Below are positions 1-12,508 of a stretch of 64,000 nt of DNA, in pieces. The position numbers and the translations under genes were made by a program. The stretch is from Mycoplasma bradburyae (GTDB lineage Bacteria > Bacillota_I > Bacilli_A > Mycoplasmatales > Mycoplasmoidaceae): assembly GCF_024338845.1 (NCBI RefSeq), contig NZ_CP101414.1, positions 620,001 through 684,000 on the forward strand, read 5' to 3'. The notes under the pieces are model-generated. The model made no database searches. It was not told the DNA's origin and saw only the letters and a program-made list of their open reading frames with translations. The number at the start of each line of letters is the position of its first letter. The stretch's first letter is position 1.

Positions 1-717
1 TTCTTTAACATCATCTGCTGTATTAACAAATGAAGCAGCAATATAATCAACTTTATTCTTAAGACCAAAGATAATATCATTGTAATCTTTTTGTGATAAG
101 AACGGAATTGAATATTTAGCATTTGGTAAGTTAATACGTTTTTTAGTAACGATTTTGTGTTCGTTTTTAGCTATTGCTCTAACGTATGAATAATCATCAG
201 CAATCTCAATTACTTGTAAAGTTAATTTACCATCATCAACTAAAACAATAGAACCTAATGATAAGTCCTTAGCCATATTGTATTTTTTAGATGAATCTGA
301 TACTGAGAATTCATTAGCATTACCAATAATTTCGCGATCAGTAAAGATTTTTACAATCTGATCTTTTTTAATAATGTTGTTAGTATCAGCAATTTGATTT
401 AAACGAATTTCTGGTCCATTAGTATCTAACATAATTGAGATCGGTAAGTTTAATTCATTAGCTACGCTTCTAGCTAGAATGATTCTTACAGCTTGTTCTT
501 CATGATTACCGTGAGAAAAATTCAAACGAACCGTACTAACACCATTAAGAAATAATTGTCTTAAGTTATCCTTAGCTTTTTGTACGATATCTTGTTTAGT
601 TGGATCTTCTAGATCACTTAAACTAAATAATTTATAAGTAATTGAAGGACCGCAAGTCGCTACAATCTTAGTTCTTTTTAGAAAATTTAAATCGAATTTG
701 TTATGTTTTTTATTCAT
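1..717 (-). CDS. pyk: Pyruvate kinase, N-terminal 239 codons (3' end outside window)
   Basis: Pyruvate kinase transfers phosphate from phosphoenolpyruvate to ADP, the last ATP-forming step of glycolysis. Translating the minus strand from ATG 717 gives MNKKHNKFDLNFLKRTKIVA, then TCGPS, the N-terminal signature LNFSHG, and a DTNGPEIR motif (usually DTKGPEIR). The frame is open to base 1, so the rest lies outside the window. The start lies 2 bases after the pfkA stop, so the two genes are almost certainly cotranscribed. The family is usually about 470-500 residues, so about half is present. Identity is secure from these motifs. Confidence 0.95.
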   Translation of the reverse strand, partial: MNKKHNKFDLNFLKRTKIVATCGPSITYKLFSLSDLEDPTKQDIVQKAKDNLRQLFLNGVSTVRLNFSHGNHEEQAVRIILARSVANELNLPISIMLDTNGPEIRLNQIADTNNIIKKDQIVKIFTDREIIGNANEFSVSDSSKKYNMAKDLSLGSIVLVDDGKLTLQVIEIADDYSYVRAIAKNEHKIVTKKRINLPNAKYSIPFLSQKDYNDIIFGLKNKVDYIAASFVNTADDVKE

Positions 718-719
718 TT

Positions 720-1721
720 TTAATTAAAACCACCATTAATTTTATTGCTTTGATCAATTAACTTAATTCTTGAAGGATTTTTCTTTTTTAAAGCTTGGTC
801 AAAATTGTAAGCTTTAATTTCATCGCCACTCAATCCTAATACCAGATTATATTCTTGTTGGTTAATATGTTCAAATGCTTTAATCGCAAAACGCATTGCT
901 AAAATTCGTTCCATTGGAGTTGGAATCTGACCACGTTGCCCGTATGTTAGATAGTTAACATTAGTTTTAATATTTAACTGATCATTAATTTGTTTAGCGA
1001 TTTCTTTTAAGCTATCACGGTTATCTTCACCATAGATATGTTCACATACAATAATTGTCATTGTACGTTTTTTATCTTCTAGCATTCTTTTAGCTACTAA
1101 ATCAACTATTTCTTGAGTTGTTTTGATGTTTTCAGGAGTGATCACTAGATCTGCTTTAGTAGCAAGTGCTGCATAAACAGATAAATCACCACATCTACGA
1201 CCCATTACTTCAGATATTGAAACACGGTTGTGTGAAGTACTTGTTGAAATAATTTCTTGAATTGTTCTTGTAATATGCTCAAGCGCTGAGTAAAACCCAA
1301 TTGTGTAATCTGATGAACTTACATCGTTATCGATCGTTCCAGGCATTGCTATTACATTAACACCCATTTCAGATAACAACTTAGCTCCTTGATAAGAACC
1401 ATCACCACCGATTACTACTAATGTATCGATCTTTTTTGCTTTTAGATTATTTAAAGCTTTTTTTCTGATTTCTAAATCTTTAAATTCAACTAATCTAGCT
1501 GAATAGATAAATGTTCCAGAATCAAAGAAATGATCAATAACTTCTTGTTGATTAGCTAAAACTATATTATCTTCAACCAAACCTTTGTATCCTTCATATA
1601 CTAAGTATGGTTGGATATTATTTAAAATTGCTTGCTGAACTAATCCATAGATCGCAGCATTCATTCCAGGGGCATCGCCACCTGAAGTTAAAATCGCAAT
1701 ACGTTGCGTTTTAATCGACAT
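720..1721 (-). CDS. pfkA: ATP-dependent 6-phosphofructokinase
   Basis: This enzyme phosphorylates fructose 6-phosphate to fructose 1,6-bisphosphate, the committed step of glycolysis. The 333-residue protein has the usual prokaryotic PFK length. GGDAPGMN at residues 14-21 and a GGDGSYQGA loop near 105 form the ATP site. MPGTIDNDV carries the catalytic Asp, and MGRRCGDL lies where the substrate loop is expected. ATG 1721 follows an AAAAAGG Shine-Dalgarno-like stretch. A TATAAT box sits just upstream over the lplA 3' end. The TAA stop is 2 bases before the pyk start, making a glycolytic pfkA-pyk pair. Confidence 0.96.
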   Translation of the reverse strand: MSIKTQRIAILTSGGDAPGMNAAIYGLVQQAILNNIQPYLVYEGYKGLVEDNIVLANQQEVIDHFFDSGTFIYSARLVEFKDLEIRKKALNNLKAKKIDTLVVIGGDGSYQGAKLLSEMGVNVIAMPGTIDNDVSSSDYTIGFYSALEHITRTIQEIISTSTSHNRVSISEVMGRRCGDLSVYAALATKADLVITPENIKTTQEIVDLVAKRMLEDKKRTMTIIVCEHIYGEDNRDSLKEIAKQINDQLNIKTNVNYLTYGQRGQIPTPMERILAMRFAIKAFEHINQQEYNLVLGLSGDEIKAYNFDQALKKKNPSRIKLIDQSNKINGGFN

Positions 1722-1747
1722 ATTAATACCTTTTTATCCTAATGATT

Positions 1748-1776
1748 ATTATAATAAATTATTTATTATCAAACAA
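1748..1776 (-). promoter_or_regulatory. Putative promoter of pfkA-pyk
   Basis: On the minus strand TTGTTT (1776-1771), a 17-base spacer and a perfect TATAAT (1753-1748) precede the pfkA start at 1721 by about 27 bases. The -35 lies inside the last lplA codons. Promoter strength and use are inferred from consensus match only. Confidence 0.5.
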
Positions 1777-2757
1777 TAAGCTCATTAATTCTTCTTTGGT
1801 TATCGTTCCTAAATATAACTTTAAATCAAATTGATCTAAAACATCACTAACACTTTGGTAATCAAATTTAACTCCTACTAAAGCTTTTTGAATTTCTTCA
1901 ATTTGAGCTACACTTAAGAAGTCACCATTAAATTTAATATCAGTAATTTTTCCTTGGTCAGTATTTAGACTTAATTCTAATTCACCACCAGTGAATCTTT
2001 TCTTATTATTAAATTTATATTCATTAGATGAACCATAAATTCAATCCCAAGATTTAAAATGGTTTTGCGCTCTATCTTTAATTCATTCTTTAGCTTGATC
2101 ATCAAGTTTGATTTCAGTTAAATTTGAATATTTCTTGAAATAGAATTTTGTTAATTCTTGAACAAATCATTCAACTGGTTGCTTTTTATCTAAATGATCA
2201 ATGATGTTAGTAACTCTTTTTGCTACCGAATCAATACCTTTAGCTTGAATTTTTGATTTATCAACTTGCAGATATTTAGCTAACTTAGTCATATCTGTGT
2301 CGTATAAAAGCGTTCCGTGATGTAAGATCTTATCTTGATAAAGGTATTGTGCAGTTCCTGAGAATTTCATGCCTTCAATTTCAAGATCATTGCGACCTTT
2401 AAATGTTGCGTTAATATTTAAGCTATTTAAAAATTCGATAATTGGTCTAGCAAAAAACTCGTAGGCATTGGAACGCTTTTCATCTAAATAATCAATATAT
2501 GAATAACAAACATTACCCATATCTTGGAACACAGTTCCACCGCCTGAAAAACGTCGGATTAAATTAACATTATCTTTACTAGTTTCATTAATGTTAATTT
2601 GCGCTGCTGTGTTTTGGTTTTTACCAATAAATACCGTATTAGCGTTTTGCCAGATATAAATAATTGGTAATTCTAGTTTTAAGTGTTTTAGAAGGTATTC
2701 TTCTGTAGCTGCGTTAATGTAGCAATCGTTAGATTCTGATAAGTAAAAATATGCCAT
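1759..2757 (-). CDS. lplA: Lipoate-protein ligase A
   Basis: LplA activates free lipoate with ATP and attaches it to the lipoyl lysine of acceptor proteins; the obvious acceptor here is PdhC, encoded just upstream. The 332-residue frame reads through an in-frame TGA (Trp) at 2164-2166. RRFSGGGTVFQD matches the RRxSGGGxVxHD lipoate-binding motif, and MKFSGTAQ supplies the catalytic-lysine region. The C-terminal part (from about residue 200) is the accessory domain typical of bacterial LplA. The gene starts about 20 bases after the terminator-like hairpin that ends the pdh cluster, which is unusually close. Confidence 0.93.
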
Positions 2758-2776
2758 AAGTGCTTGTGTGATAAAA

Positions 2777-2796
2777 AAGACCCTTAAAAGGGTCTT
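2777..2796 (-). terminator. Rho-independent terminator-like hairpin after pdhD
   Basis: A stem of seven to nine base pairs (AAGACCC pairing with GGGTCTT) is followed on the minus strand by TTTTTTAT. It lies between the pdhD stop (2815) and the lplA start (2757). Because lplA begins only about 20 bases downstream, it may act as a partial terminator that sets lplA expression. Confidence 0.75.
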
Positions 2797-2814
2797 ATAT
2801 TATTAATTAATTTT

Positions 2815-4227
<1,413 letters not shown>

Positions 4228-4235
4228 TTATTTTA

Positions 4236-5615
4236 TTAGATTAATAAACCATCAAGGTTTTCGATAATTTCTCTTAATGTTTTAGCGAAACGACCGATGT
4301 CAGCCCCATCAATTCATCTGTGGTCAGCTGCGATTGTAATAGGCATAATTTGCTTAACTAGAATTTGGTTATCAGGAGTTCTTGATAATCTTTCTTCAAC
4401 TGTACCAGTAGCAATGATTGCAACTTCAGGGAATTTAATGATTGGAGTACCGAATAAAGCGCCGATAGAACCAAAGTTAGTTACACTAATAGTCCCTTCA
4501 GATAAATCAGCTAAACCTAATTTCTTAGAACGAGCTTTCTCAGCTAACGTAGTTACTTCTTTAGCGATCTCAATAATTGATTTATCTTGAGCGGCTTTAA
4601 TGTTTGGAACCATTAAACCATCAGCAGTATCAACAGCAATACCTAAGTTAACATTTTTCTTTAAAACTAATCTGTTGTTAGTTTTGTCGTATTGAGAATT
4701 AAAGATAGGGTAACTAGCGATAGTTTTAGTAATTGCTTTTAGTAAGAATGGTAAGAATGATAACTTAACTTGGTGGTTAGCTAAAACTGCATCTTTAACT
4801 TGTTTTCTGTAAGCAACTAATTTAGTTACATCAAAGTTGAAAGTTAAAACAGTTGTAGGAATTTCATCATTAGCAGTAGTCATTGCCTTAGCAATAGCTT
4901 TTCTAACTGATGTAATTTCTTGATAAGTTTCATTAGCGTTAGCACTTGCAGGAGCAGATGAACCAGCAGAAGCAAATACATCACTAGAAAATACCTTAGC
5001 ACCGTTAGCAGGAGTTACATTAGCTAAATTTACATTTAAATCACTAGCAACAGCTTGAGCTAAAGGAGTAGCTGCAAAACTTGGAGTAGCAGGGGCAGGA
5101 GTAGGAGTTGAGAAAGCAGGAGTTGATGAACTTGAACCACCTTGATCACCAAATAATCCGAATAAAGTATTAGATACTTTAACTTCACCTACTACAGAAG
5201 CGCCACCACCGCCTGATTCACCAGAATCAGCAGCAGGAGCAGGAGCAGCAGCTGGAGTGCTTGGGAATGAGAAAGCAGGAGCAGCAGCAGGAGCTGGAGC
5301 AGCTGAAGGGAATCCAAATGCTGGAGCAGCTGGAGCTGGAGCAGCGTGACTAGCAGCAGGAGCAGCAGCTGGAGCTGAACCATCACCATTAAGAATTAAC
5401 ATTACTTCACCAACGTGAACAGTTTGTCCAACAGAAGCAAGAATTGAAGTAACAACTCCACCTTGAGGAGCTGGTAAGTCAGTTGTAACTTTATCAGTTT
5501 CAACTGAGAACATAGGATCACCTTCTTTAATTGTGTCACCTACTTTAACGTAGATTTGAGCCACAACACCTTCGTGAAGTCCTTCACCAACGTCTGTAAA
5601 TTTGTATTCAAACAT
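4236..5615 (-). CDS. pdhC: Dihydrolipoamide acetyltransferase, E2 of pyruvate dehydrogenase
   Basis: E2 carries acetyl groups on a swinging lipoyl arm and transfers them to CoA; it is the structural core of the complex. The 459-residue protein has one lipoyl domain (residues 1-78, ETDKVTTDL with the lipoylated Lys). A long Ala/Pro/Ser-rich linker follows. Next come an E1/E3-binding domain near residues 175-215 and the catalytic acyltransferase domain ending in DHRWIDG, the HxxxDG active site. The Trp of that motif is TGA (4314-4316), so standard-code translation would cut off the active site. The linker is locally GC-rich and repetitive, a candidate for length variation. Confidence 0.96.
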
Positions 5616-5700
5616 GTTTTATTTTATCTTTCTATAAATTATGAAAATATTGGTAATTATAAATTAATTAAATTTTAAAAAGTTATTTACGTTAATAAAT

Positions 5701-5736
5701 ATCGCTTTTATTAACTAAATAATTAATAAAAACGAT
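5701..5736 (-). other. Intercistronic stem-loop between pdhB and pdhC
   Basis: ATCGCTTTTATTAA (5701-5714) and TTAATAAAAACGAT (5723-5736) are complementary at 13 of 14 positions, the odd pair being G-U in minus-strand RNA, with an 8-base loop. No U-run follows on the minus strand, so it looks more like an mRNA-stability or processing element than a terminator. The 138-base spacer holds no gene. Confidence 0.5.
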
Positions 5737-5753
5737 AGATATTATTTAAAAAA

Positions 5754-6731
5754 CTAAGCTAGTAATTCGTTAATAGCATCAATTGTTCTTTGTTTAAGGT
5801 CGAATTGGATAGCTTCACCTTTTGCTAAAGGAACAGTAATGTCAAAACCAGTTACACGAGCTGGAGCTTTCTTTAAGCTGTGGAATAATTTTTCAGTTAC
5901 TTTAGTAATAATTTCAGAGCTTAAGCTGAATGATTTAACAGCTTCATGAACAACTAGTAATCTACCAGTTTTTTGAACTGAACCTAAAACAGTGTTTCAG
6001 TCTAATGGAGAAATTGTTCTTAAGTCAATTAATTCGATAAGACCAGCAGGGTATTGTTTAACGATTTCTAAAGTATCAATAACATTAGCACCGTAAGTAA
6101 CGATAGTTAATTGGTTACCTTGAGTTAAAACATTAGCTTTACCAATTTCAACAATGTATTCACCAGCTGGAATTTCTTGTTTGAATGAACGGTAAATTTT
6201 CTTAGGTTCAAAGAATACAACTGGGTCTGGATCGTTAATAGCAGCTAACATTAAACCTTTAGTGTCATAAGGGTTACAAGGCATAACAACTTTAACACCA
6301 GGAATGTGAGCGTAAATTGCTTCTAATGATTCAGAGTGGTGTTCTAAAGCTTTAATACCACCACCCATAGGCATTCTTACTACTAAAGGAGCATTCATTT
6401 TACCTCTAGTTCTGTGTCTAATTCTTGCAGCGTGACAGAATAGTTGTTGCATAATTAGATAACTGAATCCAGAGAATTGAATTTCAACTACTGGTTTTAA
6501 TCCAGCGTATGAAGCACCGATAGCACTACCCATGATTGCGTTTTCAGCAATTGGAGAGTCTCATACTCTTTCAGCACCATGTTTTTGTTGTAATCCTTTA
6601 GTAGCTCTAAATACACCACCTTCAAAACCAGCGTCTTCACCGTATAGAACTACGCTTTTATCTTTTGTTAAGGCAATATCTAAAGCGTTATTTAAGGCTT
6701 CAATATTGTTTACGATAATTTTATCACTCAT
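5754..6731 (-). CDS. pdhB: Pyruvate dehydrogenase E1 component, beta subunit
   Basis: With PdhA, this subunit decarboxylates pyruvate using thiamine diphosphate and reductively acetylates the PdhC lipoyl group. The 325-residue frame from ATG 6731 (MSDKIIVNN) reads through TGA Trp codons. VLYGEDAG, GGVFRAT, ENAIMGSAIGAS and HHSESLEA match conserved transketolase-like beta-subunit blocks, and LIDLRTISPLDW marks the C-terminal domain. It lies 24 bases downstream of pdhA and is cotranscribed with it. Confidence 0.96.
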
Positions 6732-6755
6732 TATTTAAGTTCTCCTGTGCAAGAA

Positions 6756-7835
6756 TTATTTGTTTTCAAAGTATTTTTTAGCAATTGCTTTTTGTTCTAG
6801 AAGATCTTCTGGCAATGTAGCAAAAGTGTGATCAAAAACGTCATCAACTGTAGTTTTGATGTGTTGAAGCATAATGTTGTATTCTTCTTCAATCTTAGCT
6901 TCAATTTGTTGGAACATAGTTTGTTCTTTACTTTCGTCTCATAGACCTTTAGCTATTAAGAACTTCTTGATTCTTGCGATTGGATCTGATTTTTTAGCTT
7001 CTTCTTCTTCTTCTTTAGTTCTGTATACTGAAGGGTCATCTGAAGTTGTGTGAGGTCCTTGGCGGTAAGTAACAAATTCAACAAGAATTGGACCCATACC
7101 GCTTCTAGCGTATTCAACAGCTTCTAACATAGCGTCATAAGATGCTAATAAGTCGTTACCATCTACTCTTACTCTTGGCATATTAACAGCGATTGCTTTA
7201 GTTGAAATATCACTAGCAGCACTTTCTAAGTGAGTTCTTGTAGAGATAGCGTATTGGTTGTTGTTAACACAGAAAACTGTTTGTCATTTGTGAATTGAAG
7301 CCATGTTCATTGCTTCGTAGAATTCACCTTCAGCAGTACCACCATCACCGATGAAAGTAACAGCAGCAGCTCTTTCTTTGTTGTATTTTAAAGCGTAACC
7401 AATACCAGCAGCTTGAGAATATTGAGCACCGATTGTAATATTAACTGGAATTACTCTCACACCTTCATCAAAGATGTTACCTTTTTCATTACCGTTTCAG
7501 TAAAGCATTAATTGGTAAGGTCTAACACCTCTGTGAAGCATTAATCCACCTGATCTAAACGCTGGTACTAATCAGTCTTTTTTAGTCATAGCTAGAGAAG
7601 TAGCGATTTGTAAAGCTTCTTCACCTAGGTTAGGAGCTAATGTAAGCATCTTACCTGAACGTTGTCAGATTAACATTTTCTTATCAAGTTCTCTTGATAA
7701 GTTCATGTAGTAGTAAGCTTCGATAATTCTTTCATCTGATAACTTTTGAACATAGCTAGGATCGATCACACGACCTTCGTTGTCGATTACTCTATGTAAT
7801 AGTTCAGGAATTTTATTTTTAACAATGATTGCCAT
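6756..7835 (-). CDS. pdhA: Pyruvate dehydrogenase E1 component, alpha subunit
   Basis: The alpha subunit binds thiamine diphosphate in the E1 heterotetramer. The 359-residue frame from ATG 7835 (MAIIVKNKIPELLH) contains several TGA Trp codons. GDGGTAEGEFYEAMNMA, followed about 25 residues later by NNNQYAIST, is the GDG-(X)n-NN ThDP motif. GPHTTSDDP lies in the phosphorylation-loop region of the family. It is the first gene of the cluster. The 59-base gap to nox holds an AAGGA sequence, but it sits about 17 bases from the ATG, so the ribosome-binding site is not clear-cut. Confidence 0.96.
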
Positions 7836-7894
7836 ATCTTTATTGTTTTGTCCTTATAGTTTAATTTTACTTTATTATTATTTTCTTTTTTAGA

Positions 7895-9310
7895 TTATTT
7901 AATACTTTGCTTGAAATAATTTAATCCTAAAGCTTGAAGAATCGCGCTAATAATAAAGTTGAATGGTTTGTTGTAGTGAGGTAGGAAGAATACGTCAGCA
8001 AAAGCGATATCAACAAGAGTTAATTTTCTTTGGATTGCTAAAGCTAAGAAGTAAATAACTTCAGAGTGGTTGTTCTTAGTTGAACCTACTTGAGCACCTA
8101 GTAATCTTAAAGTTTTAGGATCAAATACTAATTTAATCTTAACTTTGTCATAAGTGTTCATTCATTCTGGACGGTCAGCATCTTCAAAGTATGAAGTAGC
8201 AACTTCGATACCACGAATTTTAGCAACTTCTTCAGAGATACCAGTTGATGCTAAGTGGTGATTAAATACGTGAATAGCGTTAGTACCAACAACGTTTTCT
8301 AACTTAATGTTGTCCATTCCATTAATATGAGAAGCCGCTACAACCCCAGTTTTAACAGCGTTAGTTGCTAAGTCGATGTTTTGGTATTCACCAGTTGCTG
8401 CGTTCATGATAGCTGCAGCACCACCAATTGCATAAACATCTTTAATAGAAGTTTGACAATATTGATCGATGATTAAAGCGCCGTTTTTAACTTTGTGAGC
8501 ATCTGGTAGTAATGATGTGTTTGGTAAAAAACCGATACATTGAATAACCAAATCAGCTTCAACTTTAGTTTCAACACCATCTTTTTCTAAAGTAATACCT
8601 CTAATTACCTTTTTACCACCTTCAGTGTCAACTAAGTAGCCCATTACTTTTGTGCCACATCTAACATCAACACCTTCTTTTTTCATTGAAGTTGCTAAAT
8701 CTTCACCGAATTCTTTATCAAAGTAATTCGCTGCAGGTCTTGGCAACATATCAACTAATAAAGTTTTCTTACCTCTTTGGTGAGCAGCTTCTACTAATTC
8801 AACACCAATATAACCAGCACCAATTACAACGATGTTATTAACATCAGGTTTTTTAAATTGATCGATGATTTCTAAAGCGTGTTGGTAAGTTTTACAAGTT
8901 ACTAAACCTTCAATTCCACCACAGAATTTTTCGGTGAAATGAAGACCTGCATCAGCTGTAGTAATTGGTCAAGAACCAGTTGCTAGAATCAATTTATCAT
9001 AGCTATCTTCAAAAGTTGTATCTTTAACTAAATCGCGAATAACAACAGTTTTTTTAGCATGATCAATTGATACAACTTCGTGTTTCATGTGAACTTTAGC
9101 TCCCATTGATTGAAGTTGTTCTGGATTAGAATAGAATAAATCAGTTGTATCTTTAACAACTCCACTAACCGCTAAAGCAATACCACATCCTAAGAAAGAG
9201 ATGTTATCGTTACGGTCATAAGCAACTACTTCTAATTTTGGATTTTCAGCCAGCATTGTGCGAATCGCAGAAGTACCAGCATGGTTAATTCCTACTACAA
9301 TAACTTTCAT
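7895..9310 (-). CDS. nox: NADH oxidase (FAD-dependent, Nox family)
   Basis: Nox re-oxidises glycolytic and Pdh-derived NADH with oxygen, probably to water, which matters in an organism without a respiratory chain. The 471-residue frame spans TGA Trp codons (for example at about 8968 and 8162). VVGINHAG at the N-terminus is the first FAD site, and Cys42 in SFLGCGIAL matches the family's redox cysteine. VIGAGYIGVE near residue 160 binds NADH. In the second FAD motif the usual GD is GG (VYAIGGAAAIM), a notable change. It sits next to pdhA, as in M. genitalium. Confidence 0.93.
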
Positions 9311-9471
9311 TTATATATTTATCCTTATGAAATTTCTATATTTTTTAGTATAGATACTATTAATATAATTTTTTATTATTTTTTTTATTATTTTTTCGGT
9401 AGACAGGTAGCTATTTTGAAAAGTTCAAAACTGATATTTTATTACAGTTATACTTGACAAATAGAATATTT

Positions 9472-10638
9472 TTATTTAGATAGACGAACAACATCGCGCA
9501 TAATCATGATTTCTTCGTTCGTTCTAACTTGGTATACATCTACTTGGCTATTAGAATCTGAGATTTTTCTGTAATCTGAGTATTTGTTTTCAAAAGCATT
9601 TGAATCTAACGAAACTTTTAGCAAGTTAACTCTAGACATTACTTTTTGAACGATAGTAGCAGAGTTTTCACCAACACCAGCAGTGAATACAATACCATCA
9701 ATTGGTTCATTTATTTGGTTAGCGTATTTAACAATATAATCAGCTACTCTTTGCGTATATAAATCGATTGCTACTTGAGTTTTAGGTAAGTTAGCTTCAA
9801 CATCTCTCATATCAGCATAACCAGATAAACCTAATAAACCTGATTTTTTATTTAAATCATTAGTAATTTCATCTAGTGTTCGGTTTGTTTGTTTAGCAAT
9901 ATATTGAATAACTGAAGGATCGATATCACCACTTCTAGTACCCATTACTAAACCTTCAAGCGGAGTGAATCCCATTGTTGTATTAATCGATTGTGATCCT
10001 TTAATAGCAGCAACTGAAGCACCATTACCAAGATGACATACAATTAGGTTTACTGATTTCTTATTAAGAATTTCTTCGAATCGTTTAGTAATGTAACGAT
10101 AACTAGTTCCATGGTAACCATATCTTCTTACTAAGTGTTTATCTTTTCATTCACCTGGTATAGCGTATGCTCAAGAAACTTCTGGCATTGTTGTGTGGAA
10201 TGTAGTATCAAATACTGCTACATTTTTAGCAGATGGTATTAGTTTTTGTACTACATCAATAACATCAGCTTCTGGTTTGTTGTGAAGCGGAGCTAGTTTA
10301 GCTAAGTCATAGATTTGTTCTAAAACTTCTGGTGTTACTAATGTTGAATCTTTTCAATAAGCGCCTTGTACAACACGATGACCAACACCCACTATTTCAT
10401 TTAGATCATTAATTACTTTGTGTTTTTTTAATGATTCTAATAAGTGACTTAAAGCCTCTTTATGATTAGGGAAAGCAGCCGTGCTTTCTTCTTTAGTTCC
10501 GTCGCTGAATTCATATTTGTATGCGCCATCAATAAAGATTCTTTCACATAGACCTTTAGCTAACACTTTTTCAGAAGCATCGTAAAGTTGAAATTTTATT
10601 GAACTTGACCCAGCGTTAATTACTAAGATTTTATTCAT
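9472..10638 (-). CDS. ackA: Acetate kinase
   Basis: Acetate kinase converts acetyl phosphate and ADP to acetate and ATP, completing energy recovery from pyruvate after Pdh and phosphotransacetylase (not in this window). The 388-residue frame has [10 protein letters not shown] at residues 7-16, [35 protein letters not shown] and GVGENS, all ASKHA-fold acetate kinase motifs. Trp codons such as that after GHRVVQGAY are TGA. It has its own promoter-like sequence and an AAAAGGA Shine-Dalgarno. It is separated from nox by 161 bases that contain no gene. Confidence 0.96.
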
Positions 10639-10679
10639 TGTTATATTCGTCCTTTTGAAAATGATTTAAATAATGATAA

Positions 10680-10710
10680 ATTATAGATTTTTCTAAAATT
10701 AATCTTTCAA
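10680..10710 (-). promoter_or_regulatory. Putative promoter of ackA
   Basis: TTGAAA (10710-10705), a 19-base spacer and a perfect TATAAT (10685-10680) lie about 40 bases upstream of the ackA start on the minus strand. AAAAGGA follows, 13 bases before the ATG. This is a consensus match only. Confidence 0.5.
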
Positions 10711-10736
10711 TTAATTATTGATATACAATAATTTTT

Positions 10737-12503
10737 TTAACCAATTTTTACATCTTCATCAACATAAGAGTAGTTCGACTTGGTGACATTACTCTTAACT
10801 CAAGCAAGAATTGATGTTGTTACGCCCAATTGTCCAATAATCATTAGTGCGATTAATAATACCAATGGAACTAATGTGATTGATGTTAAATATGAAGTGA
10901 TACCAACTGATAATCCTACCGTTCCATATCCTGAAGAATATTCGAATAAAACATCCATAATACTAAAACGAACATCAGGTTTTACTAAGATAAATGTAAT
11001 GTGTGTACCAAGGATAGCAATCGTAATAAATGCCGTACTTAAAATAGTTATCAAATAAGCATTATTAACTGTTTCAGATGGTATTGATCGTTTGAATAAT
11101 CTCACTTGTTTATATCCCTTAAATTTCTGGAAAATAGCTACAATAACTAAAGCAAATGTTGTGGTTCTAATACCCCCAGCAGTAGATGAAGGTGCAGCAC
11201 CAATAAACATCAAGATACTTAAAAGCAACTTACTTGCATCAGTTAAGTTATACATGCTAATCGTAGCAAAACCTGCAGACCTAGTTGAAAAAATCATAAA
11301 TCACAGGTTTAAAAGATAATTTAATTGAGGATTTTTACCATATATCGTATGGTATAAATCGTTTTCAGTATTTATATTAAGTGAAGATTCAAATGTTAGA
11401 TTACCTTTTAATGATTCCTCAAAGAATTGTGAAGTAACTCTAAATGACCCATTTTTAGCTAATAATTCAACTGGAGCTACTATTATAATTGGTAACGTTA
11501 ATAATATTGCTGAAGTTATCAATGATAGTTTAGTAAAGATACTAAACTTATACTTAATGGTATTTTTATATAGTCTTTTATATCTAATTTTTTCATAAAT
11601 ATCAAAGATTGTTGGATAACCTATCCCTCCTATAAAGAATTGTGTAGCTGTAATGAATAATAAAAGGATATGATAATCGTTCTTAAAACTTGATAAAGAG
11701 AATGGTCCAAAAATATCAAAACCTGCGTTATTTATCGAAGAAACTGAATGAAATATTCCTGCTCAAATAGCAGCACCTGGGTTGTGATAAGTAAAGAATT
11801 TTTGAAAATTATTATCTACTGTTATTTGTGACGCTTTAAAGTTAATTAAAGTGCTATCAACATTAGTAATTTGCAAGTTTAAAATATTCTGTTGTTCATA
11901 TGCTGGAACGAAATAAAAATACAATGCATAGAAGATCGAATATAGAATTTGAAAAATCATTACTGCTATTACTGAAACGATAATCGTTTTTGAAGTAGTC
12001 GATATTTTTTCACCACCTCTTTCTGATTGCAATAATAATGTTTTTTCTAATGTTGAATGATCTTTAAAAATTTTTGCAAATACTTTTCAAATTAGATATC
12101 AAAAGACAACGAAACCTACACCACCCACTTCAATAAGTATCGCTAGGATTACTTGTCCAAAAATAGTAAAAGTCTCTCTAACAACTAAAGTAGATAAACC
12201 AGTATCACTAAAAGCAGAAGTGGCTATAAAAAACGCGTCAATAAAAGAATACTTTTCTTTTTCAATTAATGCTTCTGCATTTAATCCTTGATAAGTTAAA
12301 CTAGTTACTTTTTCATAGGTATCACTATATTTTAAAGATATTGGAATATACAACAAAATAGATCCAATTAAAATAAAGTAAATATAGAAATGAGCGATCT
12401 TTTGACTGATCGTTTCACCGATAAAAATAATCTTTAATAGCTTATAAATTTTTTGTTTTCTATTAAGCAAAAGATTATTGTTTTTGCCGCGTTTTTTTAA
12501 CAT
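10737..12503 (-). CDS. ktrB: Potassium uptake protein, TrkH/KtrB family
   Basis: This is the membrane pore of a Ktr-type potassium uptake system. The 588-residue frame is interrupted by several TGA Trp codons. Four pore-loop filter segments of the TrkH/KtrB family are visible: SAFSDTGLST, SSINNAGFDIFG, STRSAGFATI and SSGYGTVGLSV. Each is followed by a hydrophobic helix, and IGGIGYPTIF is also typical. The regulatory partner KtrA is not adjacent. Its start is only 5 bases from the stop of the upstream CBS-domain membrane protein, so the two probably share a transcript. KtrB proteins are usually about 450 residues; the excess here is in loops. Confidence 0.88.
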
Positions 12504-12508
12504 TTTGA

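Noticed and set aside
5192..5389. Leu-rich minus-strand frame inside pdhC
   Set aside because: Out-of-frame reading of the Ala/Pro linker repeats of PdhC.
9414..9430. TTTTGAA-AAG-TTCAAAA hairpin as the ackA terminator
   Set aside because: The stem is short and AT-only and no U-run follows on the minus strand.
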